Of a stretch of DNA of 7,001 bases, positions 1 through 6,084 are shown in pieces. Under the pieces are notes generated by a model. That model had not been told where the DNA came from. It saw nothing but the letters and a program-made list of their open reading frames with translations, and did no database searches. The first letter of the stretch is position 1; each line of letters opens with the position of its first letter. This DNA comes from an uncultured Campylobacter sp. (GTDB lineage: Bacteria > Campylobacterota > Campylobacteria > Campylobacterales > Campylobacteraceae): positions 1 through 7,001 of the forward strand of contig NZ_CALHII010000276.1 in the NCBI RefSeq assembly GCF_938030815.1, in the 5' to 3' direction. The position numbers and the translations under genes are program-made.

Positions 1-67
1 AAATTTTAAAATTTTATCACAAATAACGCCGAGCGTCGAAAGGCTAAATTTATAGTGAGCAAAACAG

Positions 68-158
68 ATCGCGCGCAAAATATATGCATTTTTAAAGAGG
101 TTTGCTTTGCGCCCCCGCGTGCTAGTCACCTCGCTTGAGATATTTTGCGGCGCGCGAT
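68..158. repeat. Imperfect long inverted repeat with a 3-nt bulge
   Basis: The left arm at 68-83 reads ATCGCGCGC followed by AAAATAT. The right arm at 140-158 reads ATATTTT, then three extra bases (GCG, 147-149), then GCGCGCGAT. All 16 bases of the left arm have partners, interrupted by the 3-nt bulge. The 56-nt interior includes a further short pairing, GAGGT at 97-101 with ACCTC at 128-132. The shape resembles a structured RNA or a worn element end. No promoter or gene assignment is possible from sequence alone. Confidence 0.4.
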
Positions 159-244
159 ACTTAGAATTTTAACAATAAATTTTACGAATTTATTTAATTT
201 GTATTTTTTCGGCGCACAGGAGCTTGTTTTAATAAACGGCACGA

Positions 245-272
245 CGCGAAATTTAAAAGTCTAAATTTCGCG
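245..272. repeat. Perfect 11-bp inverted repeat, 6-nt loop
   Basis: CGCGAAATTTA at 245-255 pairs exactly with TAAATTTCGCG at 262-272 around the loop AAAGTC (256-261). It lies 66 bp beyond the ybaK stop. No run of T follows directly on either strand; the + strand has only a TTTT about 7 bases further on, at 280-283. It is therefore at best an atypical terminator. Each arm contains the AAATTT word that is abundant throughout the window. Confidence 0.5.
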
Positions 273-298
273 GTGTAAATTTTCGTTAACTTGCCACA

Positions 299-334
299 GG
301 TGTTACTTACACAAACGGCGGTAAAAGTAACACC
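299..334 (-). terminator. Stem-loop just after ybaK, possible 3' end of the leftward operon
   Basis: GGTGTTACTT at 299-308 pairs perfectly over 10 bp with AAGTAACACC at 325-334, leaving a 16-nt loop. The stem begins three bases after the ybaK stop codon (338-340) on the transcribed strand, which suits a transcript end or a 3'-end protecting hairpin. There is no T-run after it in the - direction, so it does not meet the usual intrinsic-terminator pattern. TTACTTAC at 303-310 can instead pair with GTAAGTAA at 344-351, inside the last codons of ybaK, giving a competing structure. Confidence 0.35.
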
Positions 335-337
335 GCG

Positions 338-811
338 TTAGTTGTAAGTAATTTTGCAAATTTGCGCCTCGGTCGCAGTTGCGAGGTCCTTAGGCGCAAG
401 AGCGATCTGTTTCCCGCGCACGCCTGCGCTAACATAAATTTTCTCCTGCGTTAGCGCTTTTTCATCGATGAAGGTGCGGAAGTGTTTTTTCATCCCAAGC
501 GGTGAGCAGCCGCCCCTGACATAGCCCGTGACCTTTTGCAAATCCTTCAAATCCATCAGCTCGCAACGCTTCGCGCCGCAGATGTGCGCGAGCGCCTTGA
601 GATCCAGATTTAGATCGCCTTGCAGGCAGGCTACGACATATTCGTGATCCGCCGTGCAAACTATCGTTTTATAAACCTGCTCGATCGGCTCGTTCACGCT
701 GTTTGCCACGTGTACCGCGTCTAAATTTAAAGGGTCTACCACATATTCTTTGATCTCGTAAGGGATTTTCAGACCGTCCAGTACGCGCGCGGCGTTTGTT
801 TTTGAACTCAT
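338..811 (-). CDS. ybaK: YbaK/EbsC-type Cys-tRNA(Pro) deacylase
   Basis: This 157-residue protein matches the single-domain YbaK/EbsC family in length and motifs. Members act in trans in the cytoplasm, hydrolysing Cys-tRNA(Pro) made when prolyl-tRNA synthetase mischarges cysteine. Visible marks are VYKTIVC with the invariant lysine at K48, GYVRGGCSPLGMKK at residues 97-109, and the C-terminal VSAGxRGxQIxLxPxDL pattern at about 127-143. The ATG at 811 is preceded by a strong Shine-Dalgarno sequence, AAGGAGG at 822-816, with 4-nt spacing, which settles the start. The gene follows rluB after 15 bp and is probably last in the leftward operon. Substrate is assigned by family; related editing domains (ProX, INS type) have other substrates, so the Cys-tRNA(Pro) specificity is inferred. 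Confidence 0.9.
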   Translation of the reverse strand: MSSKTNAARVLDGLKIPYEIKEYVVDPLNLDAVHVANSVNEPIEQVYKTIVCTADHEYVVACLQGDLNLDLKALAHICGAKRCELMDLKDLQKVTGYVRGGCSPLGMKKHFRTFIDEKALTQEKIYVSAGVRGKQIALAPKDLATATEAQICKITYN

Positions 812-826
812 TTCGCCTCCTTAAAT

Positions 827-1597
827 TTAATAGCGGATTTTGTTTTCTTTCAAAAAATCGCGCAGATCTTCATATTCGCTCTGATCGAAATAGCGCCATT
901 TGCCGGGTTTTAACATCCCAAGCGTCATTCTACCGAATGCCGTGCGCTTAAGCTCCACGACATCCAGATCGAAATAGCCGAAAAATCTACGCAGCTCGCG
1001 GTTTTGCCCCTCGTTAATGATCGCCTTTATCTTCGTATAACCGCCGCTGCTAGGCATTATGCGGTAGCCCAAAAAGGGTTTAAATTCCATCGATTTGATC
1101 TTGCTTTTAGCGTGCGCGCCCTTGCTCGCATCTGCGGCAAAAAAGCCCTCGCGGATCGCCGTTACGACCTCATCCCCCACCTCGCCTTTTACCTTTAGAT
1201 AGTACTCTCGCTCGATGTCGCTGTTCATCAGCGCCGTAGCGATCGCCGGCGCATCGGTCAGCAGCAAAAGCCCTTCGCTTGCAAAATCCAAACGCCCCAC
1301 GCTAACAAATCTGCTAAACCCCTCCGGCAAGCTATCGTAAATCGTCCGCCTGCCGCGATCGTCCTTTTTAGTAACTAACTCGCCTTTGCGTTTGTTATAA
1401 ACGATCATCGTAAATTCCGTCTTAGGCTTGATAAGGCGCGAGCCGATACGGATCTTCTCCTCGCCGCTAACCTCTATAAAATCGCTAACGACGCGGCCGT
1501 TAATACTAACCTTGCCCTGCTTGATCAGCTCGTCCGCCTCACGGCGCGAATAGGCGGTGTTATGGGAGATAAATTTATTCAGACGCATCTTTTGCAT
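827..1597 (-). CDS. rluB: 23S rRNA pseudouridine synthase, RluB/RsuA family
   Basis: This 256-residue protein has an N-terminal S4 RNA-binding domain (about residues 4-50, MRLNKFISHNTAYSRREAD) followed by a RsuA-type pseudouridine synthase domain. The catalytic motif GRLDFASEGLLLLT is at 101-114, with the nucleophilic aspartate at D104. The family's closing motif is INEGQNRELRRFFG (about 194-207), with LKRTAFG at 216-222. By family it isomerises a uridine in the peptidyl-transferase region of 23S rRNA; E. coli RluB modifies U2605. The annotated ATG overlaps the kdsD stop by one base (TAATG), suggesting translational coupling. Met4 (ATG at 1588-1586) fits the family's usual N-terminus slightly better, and neither start has a clear Shine-Dalgarno. 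RluE/RluF or RsuA specificity is possible, but the RluB assignment is most likely. Confidence 0.9.
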   Translation of the reverse strand: MQKMRLNKFISHNTAYSRREADELIKQGKVSINGRVVSDFIEVSGEEKIRIGSRLIKPKTEFTMIVYNKRKGELVTKKDDRGRRTIYDSLPEGFSRFVSVGRLDFASEGLLLLTDAPAIATALMNSDIEREYYLKVKGEVGDEVVTAIREGFFAADASKGAHAKSKIKSMEFKPFLGYRIMPSSGGYTKIKAIINEGQNRELRRFFGYFDLDVVELKRTAFGRMTLGMLKPGKWRYFDQSEYEDLRDFLKENKIRY

Positions 1598-2559
1598 TAT
1601 TTTAGCCCCAGGCTCGTTAGATCGTGAATATGCAAGATCCCCGCGGGCACGCCATTTTCGACTACGGGCAGGACCTGGATTTTAAATTGCTCGATCAAAT
1701 TTAGCGCATCTATGGCTAACATATTTTTATCGTCTAGCATTTTAGGATTTTTGGTGGCATATTTCAGCGCGGCGTCATTGATGTCAAAATCCTCTCGCAT
1801 CAGTGCGCGGCGCAGATCGCCGTCGCTTAAGATCGCCTCAAGCGCGCCCTTTTCGTTCACTAACAAGACGGTGCCGAGCTTTCCGTGCGTCATAACGTCA
1901 ATAGCTTGTTTTAGGCTGGCGTTAAGGCTTGCGACGGGCAAATTTTTACTTTGCATCACGTCTTTTACTTTGACGAAAAGCCGCTTGCCGAGGCTTCCGC
2001 CGGGATGAAAATTTGCAAAATCTTCTTTGCCGAATCTGCGCTGCCTCATCAAACAGATCGCTAACGCGTCGCCTAACGCAAGTGTTAGCGTCGTAGAAAC
2101 CGTCGGTGCGGCGCCTAGCGGGCAGGCCTCTTTGACGATACCAAGGCTTATGAACTCATCGCTAACCTTGCCGAGCGAGCTGTTTTTATCGCGCGCCATC
2201 GCGATGATCTTCACGCCGAAGCGTTTGAGGTGAGGTAGAATTCTAACCAGCTCCTCGCTCTCGCCGCTAAAACTGATCGCAAGCACCATATCATCCTTGC
2301 CGATCATGCCCAGATCGCCGTGCAGCGCCTCGGTAGGGTGGACGAAAAATGACGGCGTACCGGTGCTAGCAAGCGTCGCGGCGATCTTAACGCCTATGTG
2401 GCCACTCTTACCCACGCCAGTGACGATTACCTTGCCCTTGCAAGCTAGGATCAGACTTACGGCTCGCTCAATTTCGCCGCCGATAAGATCCACATGTCGC
2501 AAAAGCTCCGTCCCTTCGAGCCTTAGCACCTCTCGTGCCGTATCTAAAATTTCACTCAT
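1597..2559 (-). CDS. kdsD: D-arabinose-5-phosphate isomerase (KdsD/KpsF/GutQ family)
   Basis: This 320-residue cytoplasmic enzyme interconverts D-ribulose 5-phosphate and D-arabinose 5-phosphate, the first committed step to Kdo for the inner core of lipooligosaccharide. It has an N-terminal SIS sugar-isomerase domain (about 35-170; TGVGKSGHIG at 47-56, HPTEALHGDLGM at 74-85) and two C-terminal CBS domains (about 197-255 and 268-320). The four residues reported as catalytic in E. coli KdsD (K59, E111, E152, H193) all align here at a constant offset of eight: K51, E103, E144 and H185 (in FHPGGSLGKRL). The site therefore appears intact. The ATG at 2559 follows GAAGG with 4-nt spacing. Its stop shares one base with the rluB start. 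A capsule-linked KpsF paralogue cannot be excluded by sequence, but the neighbours are housekeeping genes, not capsule genes. Confidence 0.93.
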   Translation of the reverse strand: MSEILDTAREVLRLEGTELLRHVDLIGGEIERAVSLILACKGKVIVTGVGKSGHIGVKIAATLASTGTPSFFVHPTEALHGDLGMIGKDDMVLAISFSGESEELVRILPHLKRFGVKIIAMARDKNSSLGKVSDEFISLGIVKEACPLGAAPTVSTTLTLALGDALAICLMRQRRFGKEDFANFHPGGSLGKRLFVKVKDVMQSKNLPVASLNASLKQAIDVMTHGKLGTVLLVNEKGALEAILSDGDLRRALMREDFDINDAALKYATKNPKMLDDKNMLAIDALNLIEQFKIQVLPVVENGVPAGILHIHDLTSLGLK

Positions 2560-2921
2560 TTAACCTTCTTTTTAAATTTTACTTTCATTTTGCGCCTCTT
2601 TACGCTGCGCCTAAATTTGCGCTAGCCGAAATTTCACGCCCTTGAAATTTACGCCATAAAATTTTAATCCGCGAAATTCTGCGCCGCTCTGCCCGCTTGC
2701 CGCGGGCTTGCTAGATGCTCTTTAAATTTTGCTTTACGCCGAAATTTTATTCGCCGCTTTAAAATTTCGCGCTGCAAGACCTGCTATGCTGCTTGAAATT
2801 TTAAACGCTATAAAGCCCGCTTACATCGCAAAATTTCAAGCTCGAGAGCTCACTCACGCCATTAAAATTTCACTTGCCCGCCGCAGATCGAATCCGCCTT
2901 GCACGCTAAATTTAGCCGCGC
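2560..2921. other. 362-bp non-coding gap saturated with AAATTT
   Basis: This gap lies between the rnj stop and the kdsD start inside an otherwise tightly packed gene series. I count twelve AAATTT hexamers between 2574 and 2913, alternating with GC-rich segments of 8-59 bp. The one at 2908-2913 is centred in a perfect 12-bp palindrome, GCTAAATTTAGC (2905-2916), five bases past the rnj stop. A short GC-rich hairpin, GCCCGC-TTGCC-GCGGGC, sits at 2691-2707 without a following T-run. A + strand reading frame (2729-2965) runs through the gap and into rnj, but its protein resembles nothing I know. A kdsD promoter may lie here; I could not pick out a convincing one. Confidence 0.7.
2691..2707. repeat. 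Short GC-rich hairpin in the rnj-kdsD gap
   Basis: GCCCGC (2691-2696) and GCGGGC (2702-2707) are exact complements around the 5-nt loop TTGCC. It is the most GC-rich inverted repeat in the gap. With no T-run on either strand it is not a standard terminator. It might slow transcription or protect a processed 3' end of rnj mRNA, but that is conjecture. Confidence 0.4.
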
Positions 2922-5162
2922 TTACATCAAATAAATTACCGGCACTATGGTCGGGTATTTTTTGATCTTTCTAAAGATGTGCTTTCGCACGGCCTGGCGG
3001 ATCTTGCCCTCCAGCGCCCAGTGATCTAGCAAAATTTCATCTTTTAAATTTGCTAAAAACTGCTCGATGATGCCCTGCATCTCCTTGGTAAAGTACGCCG
3101 TTTGATTATCGGCGACGAGCCCGTAGGTGATGACGCGCGTCTGAATGAGCCTCTTTTCGTTTTTGTCGATCTGCGCGATGATTACCGCGACGCCCGCATC
3201 AGCTAAATTTTGACGGTGCTTGACGATCTCGTCGGAGATCTGCTTGTTGATCTGATTGTCGATGAAGACCTTGCCCGTCTTGACGGTCTTGACGCGCTTT
3301 AGATATTTTTCGCAAACCTCCATCTGATCGCCGTCGTTCATCAGATAGATATTTTTCTCCTCGATGCCGCACTCCATCGCGGTTTCTTTGTGCTTTACGA
3401 TGTGGTTGTACTCGCCGTGCACGGGTAGAAAAAATTTCGGCTTTATCAAGCGCAGCATGAGTTTTTGCTCCTCGATCGAGGCATGCCCGCTTACGTGTAT
3501 CTCGCTGAAGTCCTGATACGCGACCTTTGCGCCGCTTTTTAGCAGGTAGTTAAGCACAGTCGAGACGCTGCTTTCGTTGCCGGGGATCGCTTTGGCGCTG
3601 ATGATTACCTGATCGGTGGATTTGATTTTAATGTATTTGTGCTCGTCCGTCGCCATACGGTACAGCGCACTCATCGTCTCGCCCTGCGAGCCGGTAGTAA
3701 CGATTAAAACCTCATTATCGGGGTATTTGGAGACCTGATCGGCATCGACGAAGATCTTTTTGTCTAAATTTACATAGCCGAGCTCCATCGCGGTAAATAA
3801 ATTTCTTTCCATGCTTCGTCCGATGACGCAGACCTTGCGGCCGTATTTTACGCCGCGCTCGATAGCCTGATAGACGCGGTGGATGTTTGAGCTGAAGGTG
3901 CTCATTATCACTCGCCCCTTACAGCTCGAAAATATCGTATCAAAGGTCTTACCTACCGAGCTTTCGGACTTTGTGATCCCCTCTTTATGCGAGTTTGTGC
4001 TATCGCTCATCAAAAGCATAACTCCGCGATCGCCGTAATACGCCAGGCGGTTCAGATCGGTCGGATAGCCATCGATCGGCGTGTGATCGATCTTAAAATC
4101 GCCCGTATGGATGATTGTGCCCGCCTTCGTCGTGATCGCAAGCGCGCTTGCATCGATAATCGAGTGCGTTATGTGGATAAACTCGACCTCAAAATCACCG
4201 ATCTGATAAAGCTGGCGCTTCTGCACGGGGCGGAAGTAGCTACGCTCGGCTTTAAGGCCGTGCTCTTCAAATTTATTGCTTATCATCCCCAAAGGAAGCG
4301 GCGTAGCGTAGATCGGGAATTGAAATTCTTTGAAAAAATATGGCATCGCGCCGATATGATCCTCGTGCGCGTGGGTGATGAGGATGCCTTTGATCTTGTT
4401 TTTTATCTTGCGAACATAATCGAAGTCGGGGATTAAAATGTCCACGCCAAGCATACTCTCCTCTGGAAAGCTCATGCCCACATCGACGATGATCGCACTC
4501 GTATTGGTCTCAAAAACGGTCATATTCGCGCCGATCTCGCCCAGTCCGCCAAGCGGCGTGATACGCACCGTCTCATCGCTGCGATTAGCGTCTTTAAGCG
4601 GGTGCAGGCGCTCCTCGTGGATCAGCTTATTTTGCGCGATTGCCTCTTCCATCGCCTTTTGCCACGGCTCGTTGCCCGTGAGGCTCTTTGGCATATTGGA
4701 GCGCTTTTTGTGCTTTTTCTTTTTCTGCGAGTCTGAAGAGTTCGTATCGTCTGAGGCGCTAGAATTTGCGCCTTTTGCGTTATTGCCGCTCGATTTTGCG
4801 GCGCCGTCGCGGTTTAAATTTGAACCGCCCGCGCCGTTTTCGTTGCTTTTTGGGTATGCGCCGCCGAAATGCGCACCGCCCGCACCGTTTGAATGCGCGG
4901 CGTTTAAACCGCCATTTGACGCGCCACCCACAGAATTCGATCCGTTGCGAGAGCCATTTTTTGAACCCTTTGAACGAGCGGAATTTTGCCCGTTTTTCGC
5001 GCCTTTATTTTTGCGGGAGCCGTTTTCATGCTCGCCGCCGAATTCCGCGCCGCCCGCAGAGCCCTCACTCGCGATAGATTTTTTTAGATTTTCCTTGCGT
5101 TTTTTGTAGCGATTGCTTTTTTTGAGTCGTTCGACGCCGTTTTCATTTCTGTTTTCTTCCAT
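2922..5162 (-). CDS. rnj: Ribonuclease J with a long low-complexity N-terminal extension
   Basis: This 746-residue protein is a metallo-beta-lactamase/beta-CASP ribonuclease: a 5'-3' exonuclease that may also cut endonucleolytically, central to mRNA decay and rRNA maturation in bacteria lacking RNase E. The catalytic core starts near residue 197 (VRITPLGGLGEIG). Metal-binding motifs are HAHEDH (264-269), H333 in THSIID, HTGDF (352-356; D355) and the beta-CASP histidine of HVSGHAS (H560), followed by PVHGE (580-584). GSQGE is at 491-495 and a C-terminal domain covers about 630-746. The first ~195 residues are an added region: a basic start, a Gly/Asn/Ser/Ala/Lys-rich stretch (about 30-145) and a KKKKHKKR patch (147-154). 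H. pylori RNase J also has an N-terminal extension and pairs with the helicase RhpA; this one looks longer. The gene overlaps rsmA by 20 bp and has AAAGG six bases before its ATG. Confidence 0.95.
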   Translation of the reverse strand: MEENRNENGVERLKKSNRYKKRKENLKKSIASEGSAGGAEFGGEHENGSRKNKGAKNGQNSARSKGSKNGSRNGSNSVGGASNGGLNAAHSNGAGGAHFGGAYPKSNENGAGGSNLNRDGAAKSSGNNAKGANSSASDDTNSSDSQKKKKHKKRSNMPKSLTGNEPWQKAMEEAIAQNKLIHEERLHPLKDANRSDETVRITPLGGLGEIGANMTVFETNTSAIIVDVGMSFPEESMLGVDILIPDFDYVRKIKNKIKGILITHAHEDHIGAMPYFFKEFQFPIYATPLPLGMISNKFEEHGLKAERSYFRPVQKRQLYQIGDFEVEFIHITHSIIDASALAITTKAGTIIHTGDFKIDHTPIDGYPTDLNRLAYYGDRGVMLLMSDSTNSHKEGITKSESSVGKTFDTIFSSCKGRVIMSTFSSNIHRVYQAIERGVKYGRKVCVIGRSMERNLFTAMELGYVNLDKKIFVDADQVSKYPDNEVLIVTTGSQGETMSALYRMATDEHKYIKIKSTDQVIISAKAIPGNESSVSTVLNYLLKSGAKVAYQDFSEIHVSGHASIEEQKLMLRLIKPKFFLPVHGEYNHIVKHKETAMECGIEEKNIYLMNDGDQMEVCEKYLKRVKTVKTGKVFIDNQINKQISDEIVKHRQNLADAGVAVIIAQIDKNEKRLIQTRVITYGLVADNQTAYFTKEMQGIIEQFLANLKDEILLDHWALEGKIRQAVRKHIFRKIKKYPTIVPVIYLM

Positions 5163-6003
5163 CTTTTACCTTTAAATTTTTAAAAATTTCTAAAAAAAGG
5201 GTGGAATTTAACTCGTGCGCCCGAACCGTAGGCGGAATTTTCAAATTTAAAAAGATCTCTTCGGCTAAGCCTCTATCAAATTTTGCACTTAAATTTTTAA
5301 TAAGCGTCTTTCGCGGCGCGCTGAAAGATACGCGCAAAAAGCTTTTAAATTTCTCGTATTCATCGAGATTTTGGAAACGGGCGCAACTTTTTACGCCGAG
5401 AGTCTCCGCGCTTTCCTCGGCACCGGGCTTGAAATTTTTGCCCTTTACGAGCCTGATCACCGACGAAGTTACCTTCGGCGCAGGCTCGAAGCAGCCAGGC
5501 TCAACGTCGAATAGAAGCTCGCAACCGCCCGCAAGATCCGCCAGGATCGAAAGAGCACTAAAATCGCTCTGCCCGGCTCTAGCGCAGAATTTTAAAGCGA
5601 CCTCCTTTTGGATCATCACCAAAAATCCGCCGCATAGCTCATCGTCGATCGCCTGCAAAATCATCTTCGTAGCGACGTAGTAGGGCAAATTTGCGACTAA
5701 AAAATATTCGCCGCAGCCAAGACCCTGCTGCTGCCAAATCCGCAAAGCATCGCCCAAAACGAGCTCAAGCTCGCCGCTAGCGATCTGCTGCGCAAATTTA
5801 GCGCTTAAAATTTGATATAAATCTTCATCTATCTCGAAACTTTTTAATCTGTAAAATTCCAAAAGCTTACGAGTTAAATCACCTAAGCCAGCCCCGATCT
5901 CAACGACATTCTGTACATTCTCGGGAATCGCTTGGATGATCTTGCTTAAAACGGCTTCGTCTTTTAAAAAATTTTGCCCGAACTCTTTTTTCGCCCTAAT
6001 CAT
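5143..6003 (-). CDS. rsmA: 16S rRNA (adenine1518-N6/adenine1519-N6)-dimethyltransferase
   Basis: This 286-residue protein is RsmA (KsgA), which uses S-adenosylmethionine to dimethylate two adjacent adenines in the 3'-terminal helix of 16S rRNA during small-subunit assembly. Signatures in order are FGQNFLKD (8-15), the SAM-binding VVEIGAGLGDLT (33-44), GDA (84-86), the catalytic NLPYYV (105-110) and FEPAPKVTSSVIRL (172-185). It is a little longer than E. coli KsgA (273). The excess seems to sit at about residues 188-215, between the PKVxS motif and the C-terminal domain. The start is the ATG at 6003, with no clear Shine-Dalgarno before it. It opens the leftward gene series, divergent from hisF, and its end overlaps rnj, which suggests coupled translation. 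Loss of KsgA function is classically linked to kasugamycin resistance. Confidence 0.95.
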   Translation of the reverse strand: MIRAKKEFGQNFLKDEAVLSKIIQAIPENVQNVVEIGAGLGDLTRKLLEFYRLKSFEIDEDLYQILSAKFAQQIASGELELVLGDALRIWQQQGLGCGEYFLVANLPYYVATKMILQAIDDELCGGFLVMIQKEVALKFCARAGQSDFSALSILADLAGGCELLFDVEPGCFEPAPKVTSSVIRLVKGKNFKPGAEESAETLGVKSCARFQNLDEYEKFKSFLRVSFSAPRKTLIKNLSAKFDRGLAEEIFLNLKIPPTVRAHELNSTLFLEIFKNLKVKDGRKQK

Positions 6004-6013
6004 CGCGAGAGTC

Positions 6014-6061
6014 TAGCCAAATTTTACTTATAAAGTCATTATGTTAAGTAAAATTTGGCTA
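6014..6061. promoter_or_regulatory. Perfect 17-bp inverted repeat, candidate operator between rsmA and hisF
   Basis: TAGCCAAATTTTACTTA at 6014-6030 is the exact reverse complement of TAAGTAAAATTTGGCTA at 6045-6061, with a 14-nt spacer (6031-6044). It fills more than half of the 91-bp region between the two divergent start codons, 10 bp from rsmA and 33 bp from hisF. The plausible -10 boxes for both genes fall within it or at its edge. That position suits a shared regulator-binding site better than a terminator, since no gene ends here. The repeat is seen directly; the operator role is inferred, and no known regulator consensus is recognised. Confidence 0.55.
6027..6043 (-). promoter_or_regulatory. 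Candidate -10 boxes for the rsmA-led operon
   Basis: On the - strand, CATAAT (6043-6038) and TATAAG (6032-6027) are both reasonable -10 hexamers. They would place transcription starts at roughly 6031 or 6020, giving a short leader of about 17-28 nt before the rsmA ATG. No clear -35 is visible, which is usual for Campylobacter sigma-70 promoters. Both candidates lie in the spacer or inner arm of the 17-bp inverted repeat. Confidence 0.3.
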
Positions 6062-6065
6062 AAAT
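6060..6065 (+). promoter_or_regulatory. Candidate -10 box for hisF
   Basis: TAAAAT at 6060-6065 would start transcription near 6072, leaving about 23 nt before the hisF start with the ribosome binding site inside it. The hexamer overlaps the outer end of the 17-bp inverted repeat by two bases, so a bound protein could block it. No -35 element is evident. Confidence 0.3.
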
Positions 6066-6084
6066 CATAAAAAATTTTATTTCG

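Larger units (their letters stand above)
1..337. other. Non-coding region downstream of ybaK
   Basis: I see no convincing coding region, tRNA or rRNA here. The stretch is AT-rich with GC-rich islets and contains seven AAATTT words (for example at 1-6, 46-51, 177-182, 249-254 and 277-282). It holds three inverted repeats, listed separately: an imperfect long one at 68-158, a perfect 11-bp one at 245-272 and a perfect 10-bp one at 299-334. The right part is the 3' flank of the leftward gene series. The left part may be the upstream or downstream region of a gene outside the window. A small RNA gene cannot be excluded but nothing shows one directly. Confidence 0.6.

Noticed and set aside
2560..2921. 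CRISPR array or regular direct-repeat array
   Set aside because: The recurring AAATTT units are only 6 bp and spaced irregularly (14 to 65 bp), with no repeat of CRISPR length and no cas genes nearby.
2729..2965. A 78-codon + strand reading frame across the rnj-kdsD gap
   Set aside because: It overlaps the end of rnj on the other strand, has no clear ribosome binding site, and its residues mirror the AAATTT-rich composition. No family resemblance is seen.
4438..5109. A 223-codon + strand reading frame opposite the RNase J N-terminus
   Set aside because: It is antisense to rnj. Its Pro/Phe-rich sequence is the complement of the Gly/Asn/Lys-rich RNase J extension, so it is a by-product of that composition.
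5079..5123. Two A7 tracts (on the coding strand) in the first 30 codons of rnj, as phase-variable or slippery sites
   Set aside because: Seven bases is short for phase variation, and the reading frame places them as AAA-AAA-A, not the A-AAA-AAA arrangement of a typical -1 slippery site. They simply encode Lys-Lys pairs.
6014..6061. The 17-bp dyad as a bidirectional terminator
   Set aside because: Both flanking genes start here and none ends, so a terminator has nothing to terminate. An operator or other promoter-region role fits better.
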